Source: Shewanella atlantica (GTDB lineage Bacteria > Pseudomonadota > Gammaproteobacteria > Enterobacterales > Shewanellaceae). From it: a DNA stretch of 64,000 bases. A program made the position numbers and the translations under genes. Shown piece by piece: positions 56,863 to 64,000 of the stretch. Position 1 is the stretch's first letter; each line of letters begins with the position of its first letter. The notes under the pieces were generated by a model that did no database searches, was not told the origin of the DNA, and saw only the letters and a program-made list of their open reading frames with translations. The stretch lies in NCBI RefSeq assembly GCF_003966265.1, contig NZ_RXNV01000001.1, positions 682,001 through 746,000 of the forward strand. Direction: 5' to 3'.

Positions 56863-57795
56863 TTACTCAATCGTTATACTCTTGGCTACGCGAGCCAAGG
56901 TCTCTGTAGGAACCTTACCCACAGCGACAACTTCAGCATTACCCACTCTCTCAGTGACTAATGACAAACCATTTCGTGTCACTAACTCTTCTGGCATCTG
57001 CGCATCACCGGCCCTTGCAACATATACTGAAATATTGGCAATTCCATCGCTTAAGGCGATGTATTCTACAGATTCATCACTGCCCATGAGCCTGTGGCTA
57101 TCTTTAACCAACACCTCAAAACCAGCGGGTAACCACTTAAATTTCCAGTTATCGCCTGCATCTCGTTCAGATTGAGAAACAACAGCTGGCCAATCCTGTT
57201 TATAGGCTTCATGGAGAATAGCCGGAACTTCATCGAGTACTAATAACTCGACTACAAGTATCTGCTCCAACAACTGCTTGTCTTGAGTCAGCATGTCATA
57301 ACGCAGCGGAAGCGATGTTTCCATATCCAACCATACCTGGTAACCGTAACGATAGTTGTCATTGGGGATAATGCGTACTAACTGGCCGGGGCGACCGGCT
57401 AAACGGGTTCGTCCACCAAGAACGAACTGATAACCAGACTCTAAAGCGGAAAAGTCATCGGCAAATGCAGGCGGAAAGAGCCCTTGTATGCGTTTTGCAG
57501 CAACACTGTACGCTGGTTGGTCATGCTCGATAAAGGTAACAGTCTGGCCAACTCTGACTGCATTTTTTGGCGGACCGTTGAGGTGCTCGAGAAAAGCCAC
57601 TTCCTGATCTGCAATTTTACCGTGGATATAGACCAATGGCCTAATATGATCAGCTTGAAGCTGTATCAGGGAGATCTTGAACTCTTGCTCACGCAAGGCT
57701 TGACTCATATTTTCCAGCCAAGCCTTAGCCGATATAGCTTCCTGTGCCATCACAGGGAAATTAAGAAACAACAGACCCAATAGGATAAGACGCAA
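56863..57795 (-). CDS. rseB: Sigma-E regulatory protein RseB
   Basis: 310-residue periplasmic protein that shields RseA from DegS cleavage and senses LPS intermediates. Signal peptide (LILLGLLFLNFPVMAQE). N-terminal LolA-like domain with PLVYIHGKIADQEVAFLEHLNGPPKNAVR; C-terminal domain with WKFKWLPAGFEVL and YVARAG. ATG at 57795, 29 bp after rseA. Confidence 0.94.
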   Translation of the reverse strand: MRLILLGLLFLNFPVMAQEAISAKAWLENMSQALREQEFKISLIQLQADHIRPLVYIHGKIADQEVAFLEHLNGPPKNAVRVGQTVTFIEHDQPAYSVAAKRIQGLFPPAFADDFSALESGYQFVLGGRTRLAGRPGQLVRIIPNDNYRYGYQVWLDMETSLPLRYDMLTQDKQLLEQILVVELLVLDEVPAILHEAYKQDWPAVVSQSERDAGDNWKFKWLPAGFEVLVKDSHRLMGSDESVEYIALSDGIANISVYVARAGDAQMPEELVTRNGLSLVTERVGNAEVVAVGKVPTETLARVAKSITIE

Positions 57796-57824
57796 GCTAA
57801 CTCCTTACGAGTAAAAGTATAGTT

Positions 57825-58445
57825 TTAATGATTCACAGGTATTGAATCTAATTCACTATGGCTATTGTCGTCTATTTGCACCCCATTATTCAATCTTTGT
57901 TGCAGCATATGGTCCTGAATATAAGCATTAATACGCTGACGCTGCTCCATAACCTGGTCGTTGGTGAAACTTTGATTCTGTTGAACAGGGCCGGTTTGCA
58001 GGCTCACAGGTGTAACACTGCCAACGAGTGGACGAGTGTTAAGCACGGGTAGAGGAGATGCATCGATTGCACTCTCTTGCTGGCCGTAGTTTTGAACACC
58101 GACAACCGCCACTAAAGCTACGCTTGCAGCGATAGCATACTGACCAAATTGTTTAAACATAGGAATGACATTACTCAGTCCCTTAGTTTCAACTTTTACA
58201 TCTTTAGGCGTTTCACGCTTAACGGGTGCAATAATTGTGGGTTCATTTTCGATTGCCGCTGCAATGTTGGCAGAAAGGTCTAAGTGCATTGTCTTAGGTA
58301 ACTCTCCACGCATCGCGTCGCCGATCATATGATAATCACGCCACTGCTCATGTGAATCCTTGTCAGCTGCAAGTTCAGCTAACATCTGCTCATCGATTTC
58401 ACCATCGACGGCAGCGGATACCCATTCCTGACCTAATTTATCCAT
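57825..58445 (-). CDS. rseA: Anti-sigma-E factor RseA
   Basis: 206 residues. The N-terminal cytoplasmic domain binds RpoE (EWVSAAVDGEIDEQML, WRDYHMIGDAMRGELP). One membrane segment lies near 107-122 (YAIAASVALVAVVGV), followed by a Gln/Asn-rich periplasmic tail. It is the proteolysis target of DegS and RseP. ATG at 58445, 27 bp after rpoE. Confidence 0.95.
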   Translation of the reverse strand: MDKLGQEWVSAAVDGEIDEQMLAELAADKDSHEQWRDYHMIGDAMRGELPKTMHLDLSANIAAAIENEPTIIAPVKRETPKDVKVETKGLSNVIPMFKQFGQYAIAASVALVAVVGVQNYGQQESAIDASPLPVLNTRPLVGSVTPVSLQTGPVQQNQSFTNDQVMEQRQRINAYIQDHMLQQRLNNGVQIDDNSHSELDSIPVNH

Positions 58446-58472
58446 TTTTCACCTGTATTCATTTAAAGGATG

Positions 58473-59051
58473 CTACTGCTCCAGCAAAGGCTGCAGCTTT
58501 TTATCAATCGCCTCACGAGCCCTGAAGATCCGGGATCTTACAGTACCAACGGGGCAATCCATGACGTTCGCTATCTCTTCGTAACTCATACCATCGAGCT
58601 CTCGCAACGAAATAGCCATCTTTAATTCTTCTGGCAATGTATCCAAGGTGTCAAAGACAACCTTCTGGATCTCATCCGACATCATCAAACGTTCCGGAGA
58701 TGCAAACTCCTTTAATGCGTCGCTGCCATCATAATATTCGGCTTCCTCTGCATCGATATCATTTGCAGGTGCGCGTCGCCCCTGTGCAACCAAATGATTC
58801 TTCGCTGTGTTAACCGCAATTCGGTATAACCAGGTATAAAAAGCACTTTCACCACGAAAATTGGGCAAGGCTCGGTAAGCTTTTATAAAGGCTTCCTGAG
58901 CAACATCAGCAACGTCTGCCTGATTACGCACATAGCGTGCAATCAAACTCATGACCTTGTTTTGATACTTCTGCACCAAAAGGTTAAAAGCGTTTTTATC
59001 TCCCTGTTGTACACGTTCAACTAATTGTTGATCACTTATTTGTCCACTCAT
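58473..59051 (-). CDS. rpoE: RNA polymerase sigma-E factor
   Basis: 192-residue ECF sigma factor for envelope stress. Region 2 has NLLVQKYQNKVMSLIARYV and EAFIKAYRALPNFRGESAFYTWLYRIAVNTAKNHL; region 4 has SLRELDGMSYEEIANVMDCPVGTVRSRIFRAREAI. ATG at 59051. Heads the rseABC operon; a likely sigma-E promoter is upstream. Confidence 0.98.
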   Translation of the reverse strand: MSGQISDQQLVERVQQGDKNAFNLLVQKYQNKVMSLIARYVRNQADVADVAQEAFIKAYRALPNFRGESAFYTWLYRIAVNTAKNHLVAQGRRAPANDIDAEEAEYYDGSDALKEFASPERLMMSDEIQKVVFDTLDTLPEELKMAISLRELDGMSYEEIANVMDCPVGTVRSRIFRAREAIDKKLQPLLEQ

Positions 59052-59115
59052 CCGAGCCGACTACTCCTAAATCTAAAATGCTGATTTCTCAGTCGCTCGA
59101 ATCATATTCACATAT

Positions 59116-59143
59116 GTAGACTAGCTTACTTCCGAAAAGTTCT
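59116..59143 (-). promoter_or_regulatory. Sigma-E type promoter of rpoE
   Basis: On the minus strand AGAACTT (59137-59143), 16-bp spacer, TCTAC (59116-59120), close to the sigma-E consensus GGAACTT-N15-16-TCNAA. About 60 bp before rpoE; consistent with autoregulation known in E. coli. Confidence 0.6.
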
Positions 59144-59251
59144 AAAAAAATTGCATAGAGATGAATTTAATTTCTGTTAACCGGTAATCTATCCAAAATT
59201 CTTCTCTTGGTTTACCATAGTTAACACTCACTGAACAGACTATGATACCTG

Positions 59252-60862
59252 ATGAAACAAGTAGTTGAACACCAATCTGACGTTTTGGTTATCGGCAGCG
59301 GTGCTGCGGGACTCACTTTAGCCTTGCATCTTGCTGAAAAATCACAAGTTACATTACTTTCCAAGGGGCCTCTAAGTGAAGGTTCAACTTATTATGCCCA
59401 GGGCGGTATAGCCTCAGTCTTCGATGAAGGCGATACCGTTGAGTCCCATGTTACCGACACTTTAGTTGCCGGAGCTGGACTTTGTGATGAATCAGTGGTC
59501 ACTTTCACCGCAGAAAATGCCAAACGGTCTATGGAGTGGCTCATTCAGTGTGGCGTCGCATTCGATAAAGAGGAAACCCTTGACGGTGACTCGACAAATG
59601 CGCCCTATCATCTAACCCGTGAGGGTGGTCATAGCCATAGACGAATTCTTCATGCCGCCGATGCAACAGGTAAAGAAGTTCAGGTAACCCTGCAAGACAG
59701 AGCCAGAGCACATCCTAATATCCAAGTGCTCGAACGCTATAATGCCATCGACCTTATCACCTCACGTAAGCTAAACAGACCCGGAAACCGTGTACTCGGA
59801 GCCTATATCTGGAACCGTGACGCCGAACAGGTCGAAACGGTTAAGGCACGTTTTGTCGCCCTCGCCACCGGTGGCAGCTCTAAGGTTTATCAATACACAT
59901 CTAATCCGGATATCGCTTCGGGTGATGGTATCGCTATGGCCTGGCGTTCGGGTTGCCGTGTGGCAAACATGGAGTTCAATCAATTCCATCCCACCTGCCT
60001 TTACCATGCCGATGCCAGAAACTTTCTGCTTACCGAAGCACTTCGAGGCGAAGGCGCTTACCTGCGCCGCCCGGATGGTAGCCGCTTTATGCCCGACTTC
60101 GATGAGCGAGCCGAATTGGCCCCGAGGGATATTGTCGCCCGTGCAATAGATTATGAGATGAAACGTCTGGGATCAGATTGTGTCTACCTGGACATCAGCC
60201 ATAAGCCCGCTGACTTCGTTATCAAGCACTTCCCCACGATCCATAAACGTTGCCTCGAGTTCGGTATCGATATTACCACTGACCCAATTCCTGTCGTACC
60301 GGCCGCTCATTATACCTGTGGCGGGATCATGACCGACCTTCATGGTCAAACCGATCTCAATGGACTCTATGCCATTGGTGAGGTGGCTTATACCGGCTTA
60401 CATGGCGCAAATCGCCTTGCGAGCAACTCGTTACTGGAATGTTTAGTATTTGCCAGAGCCGCCGGTGAAGATATTGAAAGTCAGCTCCATAAAATTCCAA
60501 TGCCTGACGCTTTACCCGCCTGGGATGAGAGTAAGGTATCTAACTCAGATGAGGAAGTTGTCATCGCCCATAACTGGCACGAGCTACGCCTGTTCATGTG
60601 GGATTACGTTGGAATAGTGCGCTCAGATAAACGTCTCGAACGCGCCTTGAGGCGTTGCATCATGCTGCAGCAAGAGATACAGGAATATTACAGTAACTTC
60701 CGCGTCAGCAATAACCTGTTGGAGCTAAGAAACTTAGTTCAGGTCGCCGAGCTTATTATTCGCTGTGCAATGGAGAGAAAAGAGAGCCGCGGCTTGCATT
60801 ACAACATAGATCACCCACAGCAAGTAGAAAATCCGACACCGACAATTCTGCAGCCCGATTAA
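59252..60862 (+). CDS. nadB: L-aspartate oxidase
   Basis: First step of de novo NAD synthesis: aspartate to iminoaspartate. 536 residues. FAD loop [80 protein letters not shown] and [20 protein letters not shown] are present. ATG at 59252. Divergent from rpoE, same order as E. coli. Confidence 0.98.
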   Translation: MKQVVEHQSDVLVIGSGAAGLTLALHLAEKSQVTLLSKGPLSEGSTYYAQGGIASVFDEGDTVESHVTDTLVAGAGLCDESVVTFTAENAKRSMEWLIQCGVAFDKEETLDGDSTNAPYHLTREGGHSHRRILHAADATGKEVQVTLQDRARAHPNIQVLERYNAIDLITSRKLNRPGNRVLGAYIWNRDAEQVETVKARFVALATGGSSKVYQYTSNPDIASGDGIAMAWRSGCRVANMEFNQFHPTCLYHADARNFLLTEALRGEGAYLRRPDGSRFMPDFDERAELAPRDIVARAIDYEMKRLGSDCVYLDISHKPADFVIKHFPTIHKRCLEFGIDITTDPIPVVPAAHYTCGGIMTDLHGQTDLNGLYAIGEVAYTGLHGANRLASNSLLECLVFARAAGEDIESQLHKIPMPDALPAWDESKVSNSDEEVVIAHNWHELRLFMWDYVGIVRSDKRLERALRRCIMLQQEIQEYYSNFRVSNNLLELRNLVQVAELIIRCAMERKESRGLHYNIDHPQQVENPTPTILQPD

Positions 60863-60918
60863 CCCAGTCCCCTACGCTTTAGTTGCCCGACGCTTTAGAG
60901 CTAAAGCCGGGTCATTAA

Positions 60919-61365
60919 TCATCTTTTTTGAGCCAGAAGCAGACGACACAAGTGACGGTAACTTGTGTCGTCGAGCATATCTGACCAGACAATGATCAAT
61001 CGTTTGCCACTATCGGTCTGGATATAAAACAGAGACACAAATGGAGTAACCAGCCTCCTACCCACAAGCTCGAAACTTTCACTCCTATTGTTCTCATCTA
61101 AGCTCCCCTCGCCTTTTACATTTAGAGAAAACCGGCAACGCCAATGCTTTAACGACCAAAACTGATAACAGAAGAACAGAACTAACAGAGTAAAGGAGAG
61201 GTATTTAGCGAAAGAGTAATAAAAACTATCTATATCCGGCCAGGCAAGAAAAGAGGTAAGACACACACCGCAGAAGACGATCAGCGATAATCGCTGATCG
61301 AATGAAGCGTTTACACTGAAGCTATGGAGCCGCTCTGCCACGAACGCGTTTAACCATATCGGCAA
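60919..61365 (-). CDS. ygfX: YgfX family membrane protein
   Basis: 148 residues with two membrane segments (about 25-42 and 50-68) and a soluble C-terminal part with FVSLFYIQTDSGKRLIIVWSDMLDDTSYRHLCRLLL, as in E. coli YgfX (CptA). The ATG at 61365 lies inside sdhE and overlaps it by 44 nt; a GTG at 61341 is another possibility. YgfX was reported as a toxin affecting FtsZ/MreB in E. coli, a claim that is debated. Confidence 0.85.
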   Translation of the reverse strand: MPIWLNAFVAERLHSFSVNASFDQRLSLIVFCGVCLTSFLAWPDIDSFYYSFAKYLSFTLLVLFFCYQFWSLKHWRCRFSLNVKGEGSLDENNRSESFELVGRRLVTPFVSLFYIQTDSGKRLIIVWSDMLDDTSYRHLCRLLLAQKR

Positions 61366-61573
61366 GCTCGGGATCAGGACATTGCTCGTGACCCATAAAC
61401 CAGGCGAATAACTCCGGATCTTCGCCCTCTAATAGACGAACGAAGATATTCTTATCTTCAGTGGATAACTGTTCATATTGGGATTCAACAAAAGGTTGAA
61501 ACAGGACATCAAGTTCAAGCATACCTCTACGGCATGCCCATCTTACTCTGGCAATATTCATCGGTTCAGACAC
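61322..61573 (-). CDS. sdhE: FAD assembly factor SdhE
   Basis: 83 residues. Starts with the conserved RVRWACRRGMLELDVLFQPF (RGxxE motif) and has FVRLLEGEDPELFAWFMGHEQCPD. Helps covalent flavinylation of succinate dehydrogenase and fumarate reductase. ATG at 61573. Overlaps ygfX, the pair being conserved in gammaproteobacteria. Confidence 0.95.
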   Translation of the reverse strand: MSEPMNIARVRWACRRGMLELDVLFQPFVESQYEQLSTEDKNIFVRLLEGEDPELFAWFMGHEQCPDPELADMVKRVRGRAAP

Positions 61574-61637
61574 GCAAATGCTCCCTTATTTTTTGGTTAG
61601 TGTAACGCGTGTGACTCACAGAGTCGATGTCACTTCG

Positions 61638-62546
61638 TTATAGTAATTTAACCTGCGGGTCTCTGCCCTCGAAGAGATCCGTAAAATCGGTTTCAAGCAA
61701 ACGTTTAACCGCAGGATGCTGGATCATCCGTTCGGCAAACATCACATGATAAACCTCCTTGACGTCGCTCGTTTCGCCTACCAAGTTCATACCATGGGAG
61801 AGAATATCCTGCTTATAGATTGAGGGAGCCACAAAAATACCTTGCTTGAAATAGCCGAAGGCTTTCATCATAGCGGCATCATCGAACTCACCTAATATAT
61901 TGACGTTGAGCCCGTTTTCATCGAACCAGTGATGCAGTTGTTGTCCCAGAGAGGTGCGTTTACCCGGAATAAGTAATTTCCCCTCCTCCAGACACTCCGG
62001 AAATGGCTTGCTGTATTGCTCGGAGGAAAAGAAAGCGATACCGCACTCGCCCAACTTCTTTGACAATATCTCTGGGTATTTCAACGACTCACCGGCACAG
62101 TCAGATAAGATCATATCCAGCTTATGTTCGCGTAACCTTTCCATCAAACTTTCATGGGTTGCCTCGAAACAGGCAAGATGCATAGAGCCGTCACTGGGTA
62201 CAACAGAGAGCAATACCCGACTCGCCAAGGCTTTCGATAAGGCATCGGCAATACCGACTTCAAATAGAATATTCTCATCTTTTTGATAGTTGAGAATATC
62301 CAGCATCTCATAACTTAAGCTAAACATCTTATCGGCATAACGAAATACCAGCTCGCCGAGTTCTGTCGGCTCCAATGACCGACCCACACGCTTAAATAGA
62401 CTGCCCTTAAGCCGTGTTTCAAGGACGCGGATCTGCCCGGTAACCGTTTGGGGGGCTAGACATAAAGCCTCGGCAGCTTTCGCTACCGAGCCCTTTTTAT
62501 GTACCATCCAAAAGTAATACAGGTGGTTATAGTTTAAATGTGACAT
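61638..62546 (-). CDS. nhaR: LysR-type activator NhaR
   Basis: 302 residues. N-terminal winged helix [40 protein letters not shown], then a LysR effector domain. In E. coli NhaR activates nhaA in response to sodium. ATG at 62546 overlaps the last base of the preceding gene's stop. Third gene of nhaA - small protein - nhaR. Confidence 0.95.
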   Translation of the reverse strand: MSHLNYNHLYYFWMVHKKGSVAKAAEALCLAPQTVTGQIRVLETRLKGSLFKRVGRSLEPTELGELVFRYADKMFSLSYEMLDILNYQKDENILFEVGIADALSKALASRVLLSVVPSDGSMHLACFEATHESLMERLREHKLDMILSDCAGESLKYPEILSKKLGECGIAFFSSEQYSKPFPECLEEGKLLIPGKRTSLGQQLHHWFDENGLNVNILGEFDDAAMMKAFGYFKQGIFVAPSIYKQDILSHGMNLVGETSDVKEVYHVMFAERMIQHPAVKRLLETDFTDLFEGRDPQVKLL

Positions 62547-62929
62547 TACTTGAGACGCTGGCAGTCCATAAGACTGTACATCGCATTATTCAGGTCTTCG
62601 ACCGTTTTCACACTACCGGAACTGAATGCTTCAGCCAAACCATCAACCAACACCTCTCGATCCGGAATACGGCTCTCACAGTAGGTGCGATTTGCCTCTT
62701 CGAAGCGTTTACCGCCACGGTATTTGAGTGCACGAGACTCGTAACTGTTACTCTCAATACGGGCCCCCGTAGCACTTGGCTTATACATCATTGCGCCATC
62801 AACCACGCCTTCGAGATAGTGCTGACAGGTTTCGCTCTTAATATCAGTATTGCAGGCATTCAACTGATCAGCTTGAGCTGTGGAAATAAAACCTATACAC
62901 AAGGTAAGTGTTAATAGTATTAATCTCAT
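62546..62929 (-). CDS. Small periplasmic protein, Rap1a/Tai-like, in the nha operon
   Basis: 127 residues with a Sec signal peptide ([18 protein letters not shown]). The mature part has [24 protein letters not shown], then [20 protein letters not shown] and a final SLMDCQRLK. The spacing of four Cys and the YLxGVxDG motif resembles Rap1a/Tai immunity-type proteins, but I infer this by eye only. Its ATG overlaps the nhaA stop and its stop overlaps the nhaR start, so all three are translationally coupled. Function unknown. Confidence 0.8.
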   Translation of the reverse strand: MRLILLTLTLCIGFISTAQADQLNACNTDIKSETCQHYLEGVVDGAMMYKPSATGARIESNSYESRALKYRGGKRFEEANRTYCESRIPDREVLVDGLAEAFSSGSVKTVEDLNNAMYSLMDCQRLK

Positions 62930-64000
62930 GCGACTCCTCCTTTCTCATTTTCTTTAGCTACGCTCGCGGCAGGCAATACCTTATCTAACCAGAAGTAACC
63001 AATAATAGCCGATGCGAACGACCCCACTAAAATACCTAATCTTGCAAAATCACCATAAGCCTCGGCATCGCCAACAAAGGCCAGCGAAGAGATAAACATC
63101 GACATGGTGAAACCGATACCGCACATCACAGCCACCGGAGCAATATGTTTCCAGCCCATCCCTTCCGGCAATACAGCCAGCTTAAGCTTCACACCTATGT
63201 AGCTGAAAAGAAGTACACCTAATGGCTTACCTAACAATAGACCTAAAGCGATACCCACAGGTACAGGCGATAAGATATCACCGAAACTCATCGGGCTAAG
63301 ATCAACACCGGCATTAGCAAATGCAAATATCGGTAAGATGATAAAGGTGCTCCAGGGATGCAGACTGTGCTCCAGGCTTTCAGAGGGCGAACTACCATCT
63401 TTTGCTCTGAGCGGAATACAGAAAGCGATGATCACACCAGCTAACGTTGCGTGAACTCCGGACTTCAATACCGCGATCCACAATATAATACCGAGCACAC
63501 CATATGGACCTAAGTCCGTCACCCCTTTCCGGTTAAGGCCGATCAATCCTAAAATCGCAATACCTGCCACGATCAGACTCAACATAGAAAGGTCTGTGCT
63601 GTAGAACATGGCAATGATAACAACAACACCCAGGTCATCGATTATCGCTAACGCTAATAAAAACACTTTCAAAGCAACCGGGACCCGGCTACCTAAAAGA
63701 GCCATAATTCCCAGAGCAAATGCAATATCAGTAGCTGCCGGAATAGCCCAGCCAGCTTGAGTAATAGGATCGCCATAGTTAAATAACAGATAGACTCCCG
63801 CAGGGAATACCATGCCACCAACCGCAGCAAAAGTCGGTAAAGATGCCTGAGCCGCACTCGACAGTGCCCCCTCAAGCAATTCCCGTTTAACCTCTAAGCC
63901 TATTAGCATGAAAAATAGCGCCATCAGACCATCGTTGATCCAATGTATCAGTGTCTTGTCGATATCTAAGCTACCGACGCGTATCTGCATTTCCGTATCC
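62926..64000 (-). CDS. nhaA: Na+/H+ antiporter NhaA (N-terminus beyond window)
   Basis: Exchanges internal Na+ for external protons. 358 codons are visible and the frame stays open to the window edge. The Met at 63990 is internal by comparison with E. coli, where this region reads [52 protein letters not shown], the paired aspartates in [16 protein letters not shown] and [13 protein letters not shown] are conserved. About 30-40 N-terminal residues are missing. Confidence 0.96.
   Translation of the reverse strand, partial: DTEMQIRVGSLDIDKTLIHWINDGLMALFFMLIGLEVKRELLEGALSSAAQASLPTFAAVGGMVFPAGVYLLFNYGDPITQAGWAIPAATDIAFALGIMALLGSRVPVALKVFLLALAIIDDLGVVVIIAMFYSTDLSMLSLIVAGIAILGLIGLNRKGVTDLGPYGVLGIILWIAVLKSGVHATLAGVIIAFCIPLRAKDGSSPSESLEHSLHPWSTFIILPIFAFANAGVDLSPMSFGDILSPVPVGIALGLLLGKPLGVLLFSYIGVKLKLAVLPEGMGWKHIAPVAVMCGIGFTMSMFISSLAFVGDAEAYGDFARLGILVGSFASAIIGYFWLDKVLPAASVAKENEKGGVA

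Noticed and set aside
1..64000. CRISPR arrays, tRNA or rRNA genes, prophage, complete insertion sequences
   Set aside because: None seen by eye: no regularly spaced repeats with unique spacers, no GGTTCGAATCC-like T-arms in a cloverleaf context, and no transposase or phage genes.

Overview
The window is a contiguous piece of the chromosome of a marine gammaproteobacterium, most likely Shewanella. Supporting this are the gene orders rpoE-rseABC-lepA-lepB-rnc-era-recO-pdxJ-acpS, rpsP-rimM-trmD-rplS, ffh/ypjD/yfjD and thrLABC, the HexR-type palindrome in front of phosphoketolase, a DUF3545 gene and many small intergenic repeats. The genus is inferred from memory of these families; no search was run. 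No rRNA, tRNA, CRISPR array, prophage or complete IS element was seen. Almost everything is core metabolism, translation, secretion and respiration.

Layout. 1-3427: ileS (cut by the window start), ribF and murJ, with rpsT divergent. 4083-8445: an ArsR regulator of the YgaV/BigR type, an M28 peptidase lipoprotein, yaaA and a Na+/alanine symporter. 8873-15469: central carbon metabolism, with phosphoketolase, an OmpA-like protein and the tal-pgi pair; HexR-like sites stand before xfp and, more weakly, before tal. 15696-21484: a DUF3545 protein, a palindrome-rich repeat patch, a hemerythrin / response regulator / hybrid kinase group, nfo and a DUF4156 lipoprotein. 21709-21974 is a MITE-like repeat with terminal inverted repeats. 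22035-27045 is the threonine operon: a Thr/Ile-rich leader peptide, an attenuator, thrA, a 31-codon thrB-like stub, thrB and thrC. 27606-31237: slyD, a small membrane protein, trpR, cytochrome c', cytochrome b561 and raiA.

31238-32023 has no protein gene but holds two copies of a roughly 175-nt element. The two copies fold alike, with compensatory base changes, and are followed by a terminator. Next comes a Phe-rich leader peptide with a classical attenuator and pheA. PheA carries a C-terminal domain resembling a DAHP synthase whose catalytic motifs have been lost. hcr-hcp (nitrosative stress) lies between pheA and the convergent tyrA-aroF pair.

40603-49126: rplS operon, ffh, ypjD, a CNNM/CorC protein, an Mpo1-like protein and a PAS-GGDEF diguanylate cyclase. 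49461-59051: acpS back to rpoE, a long minus-strand block with a likely sigma-E autoregulated promoter. 59252-64000: nadB, ygfX-sdhE, and a tightly coupled nhaA - small periplasmic protein - nhaR operon (nhaA cut by the window end).

The most unusual items are the tandem structured RNA-like element before pheA, the PheA/DAHPS-like fusion, the thrB stub bridging thrA and thrB through ATGA overlaps, and the hemerythrin-linked two-component group.
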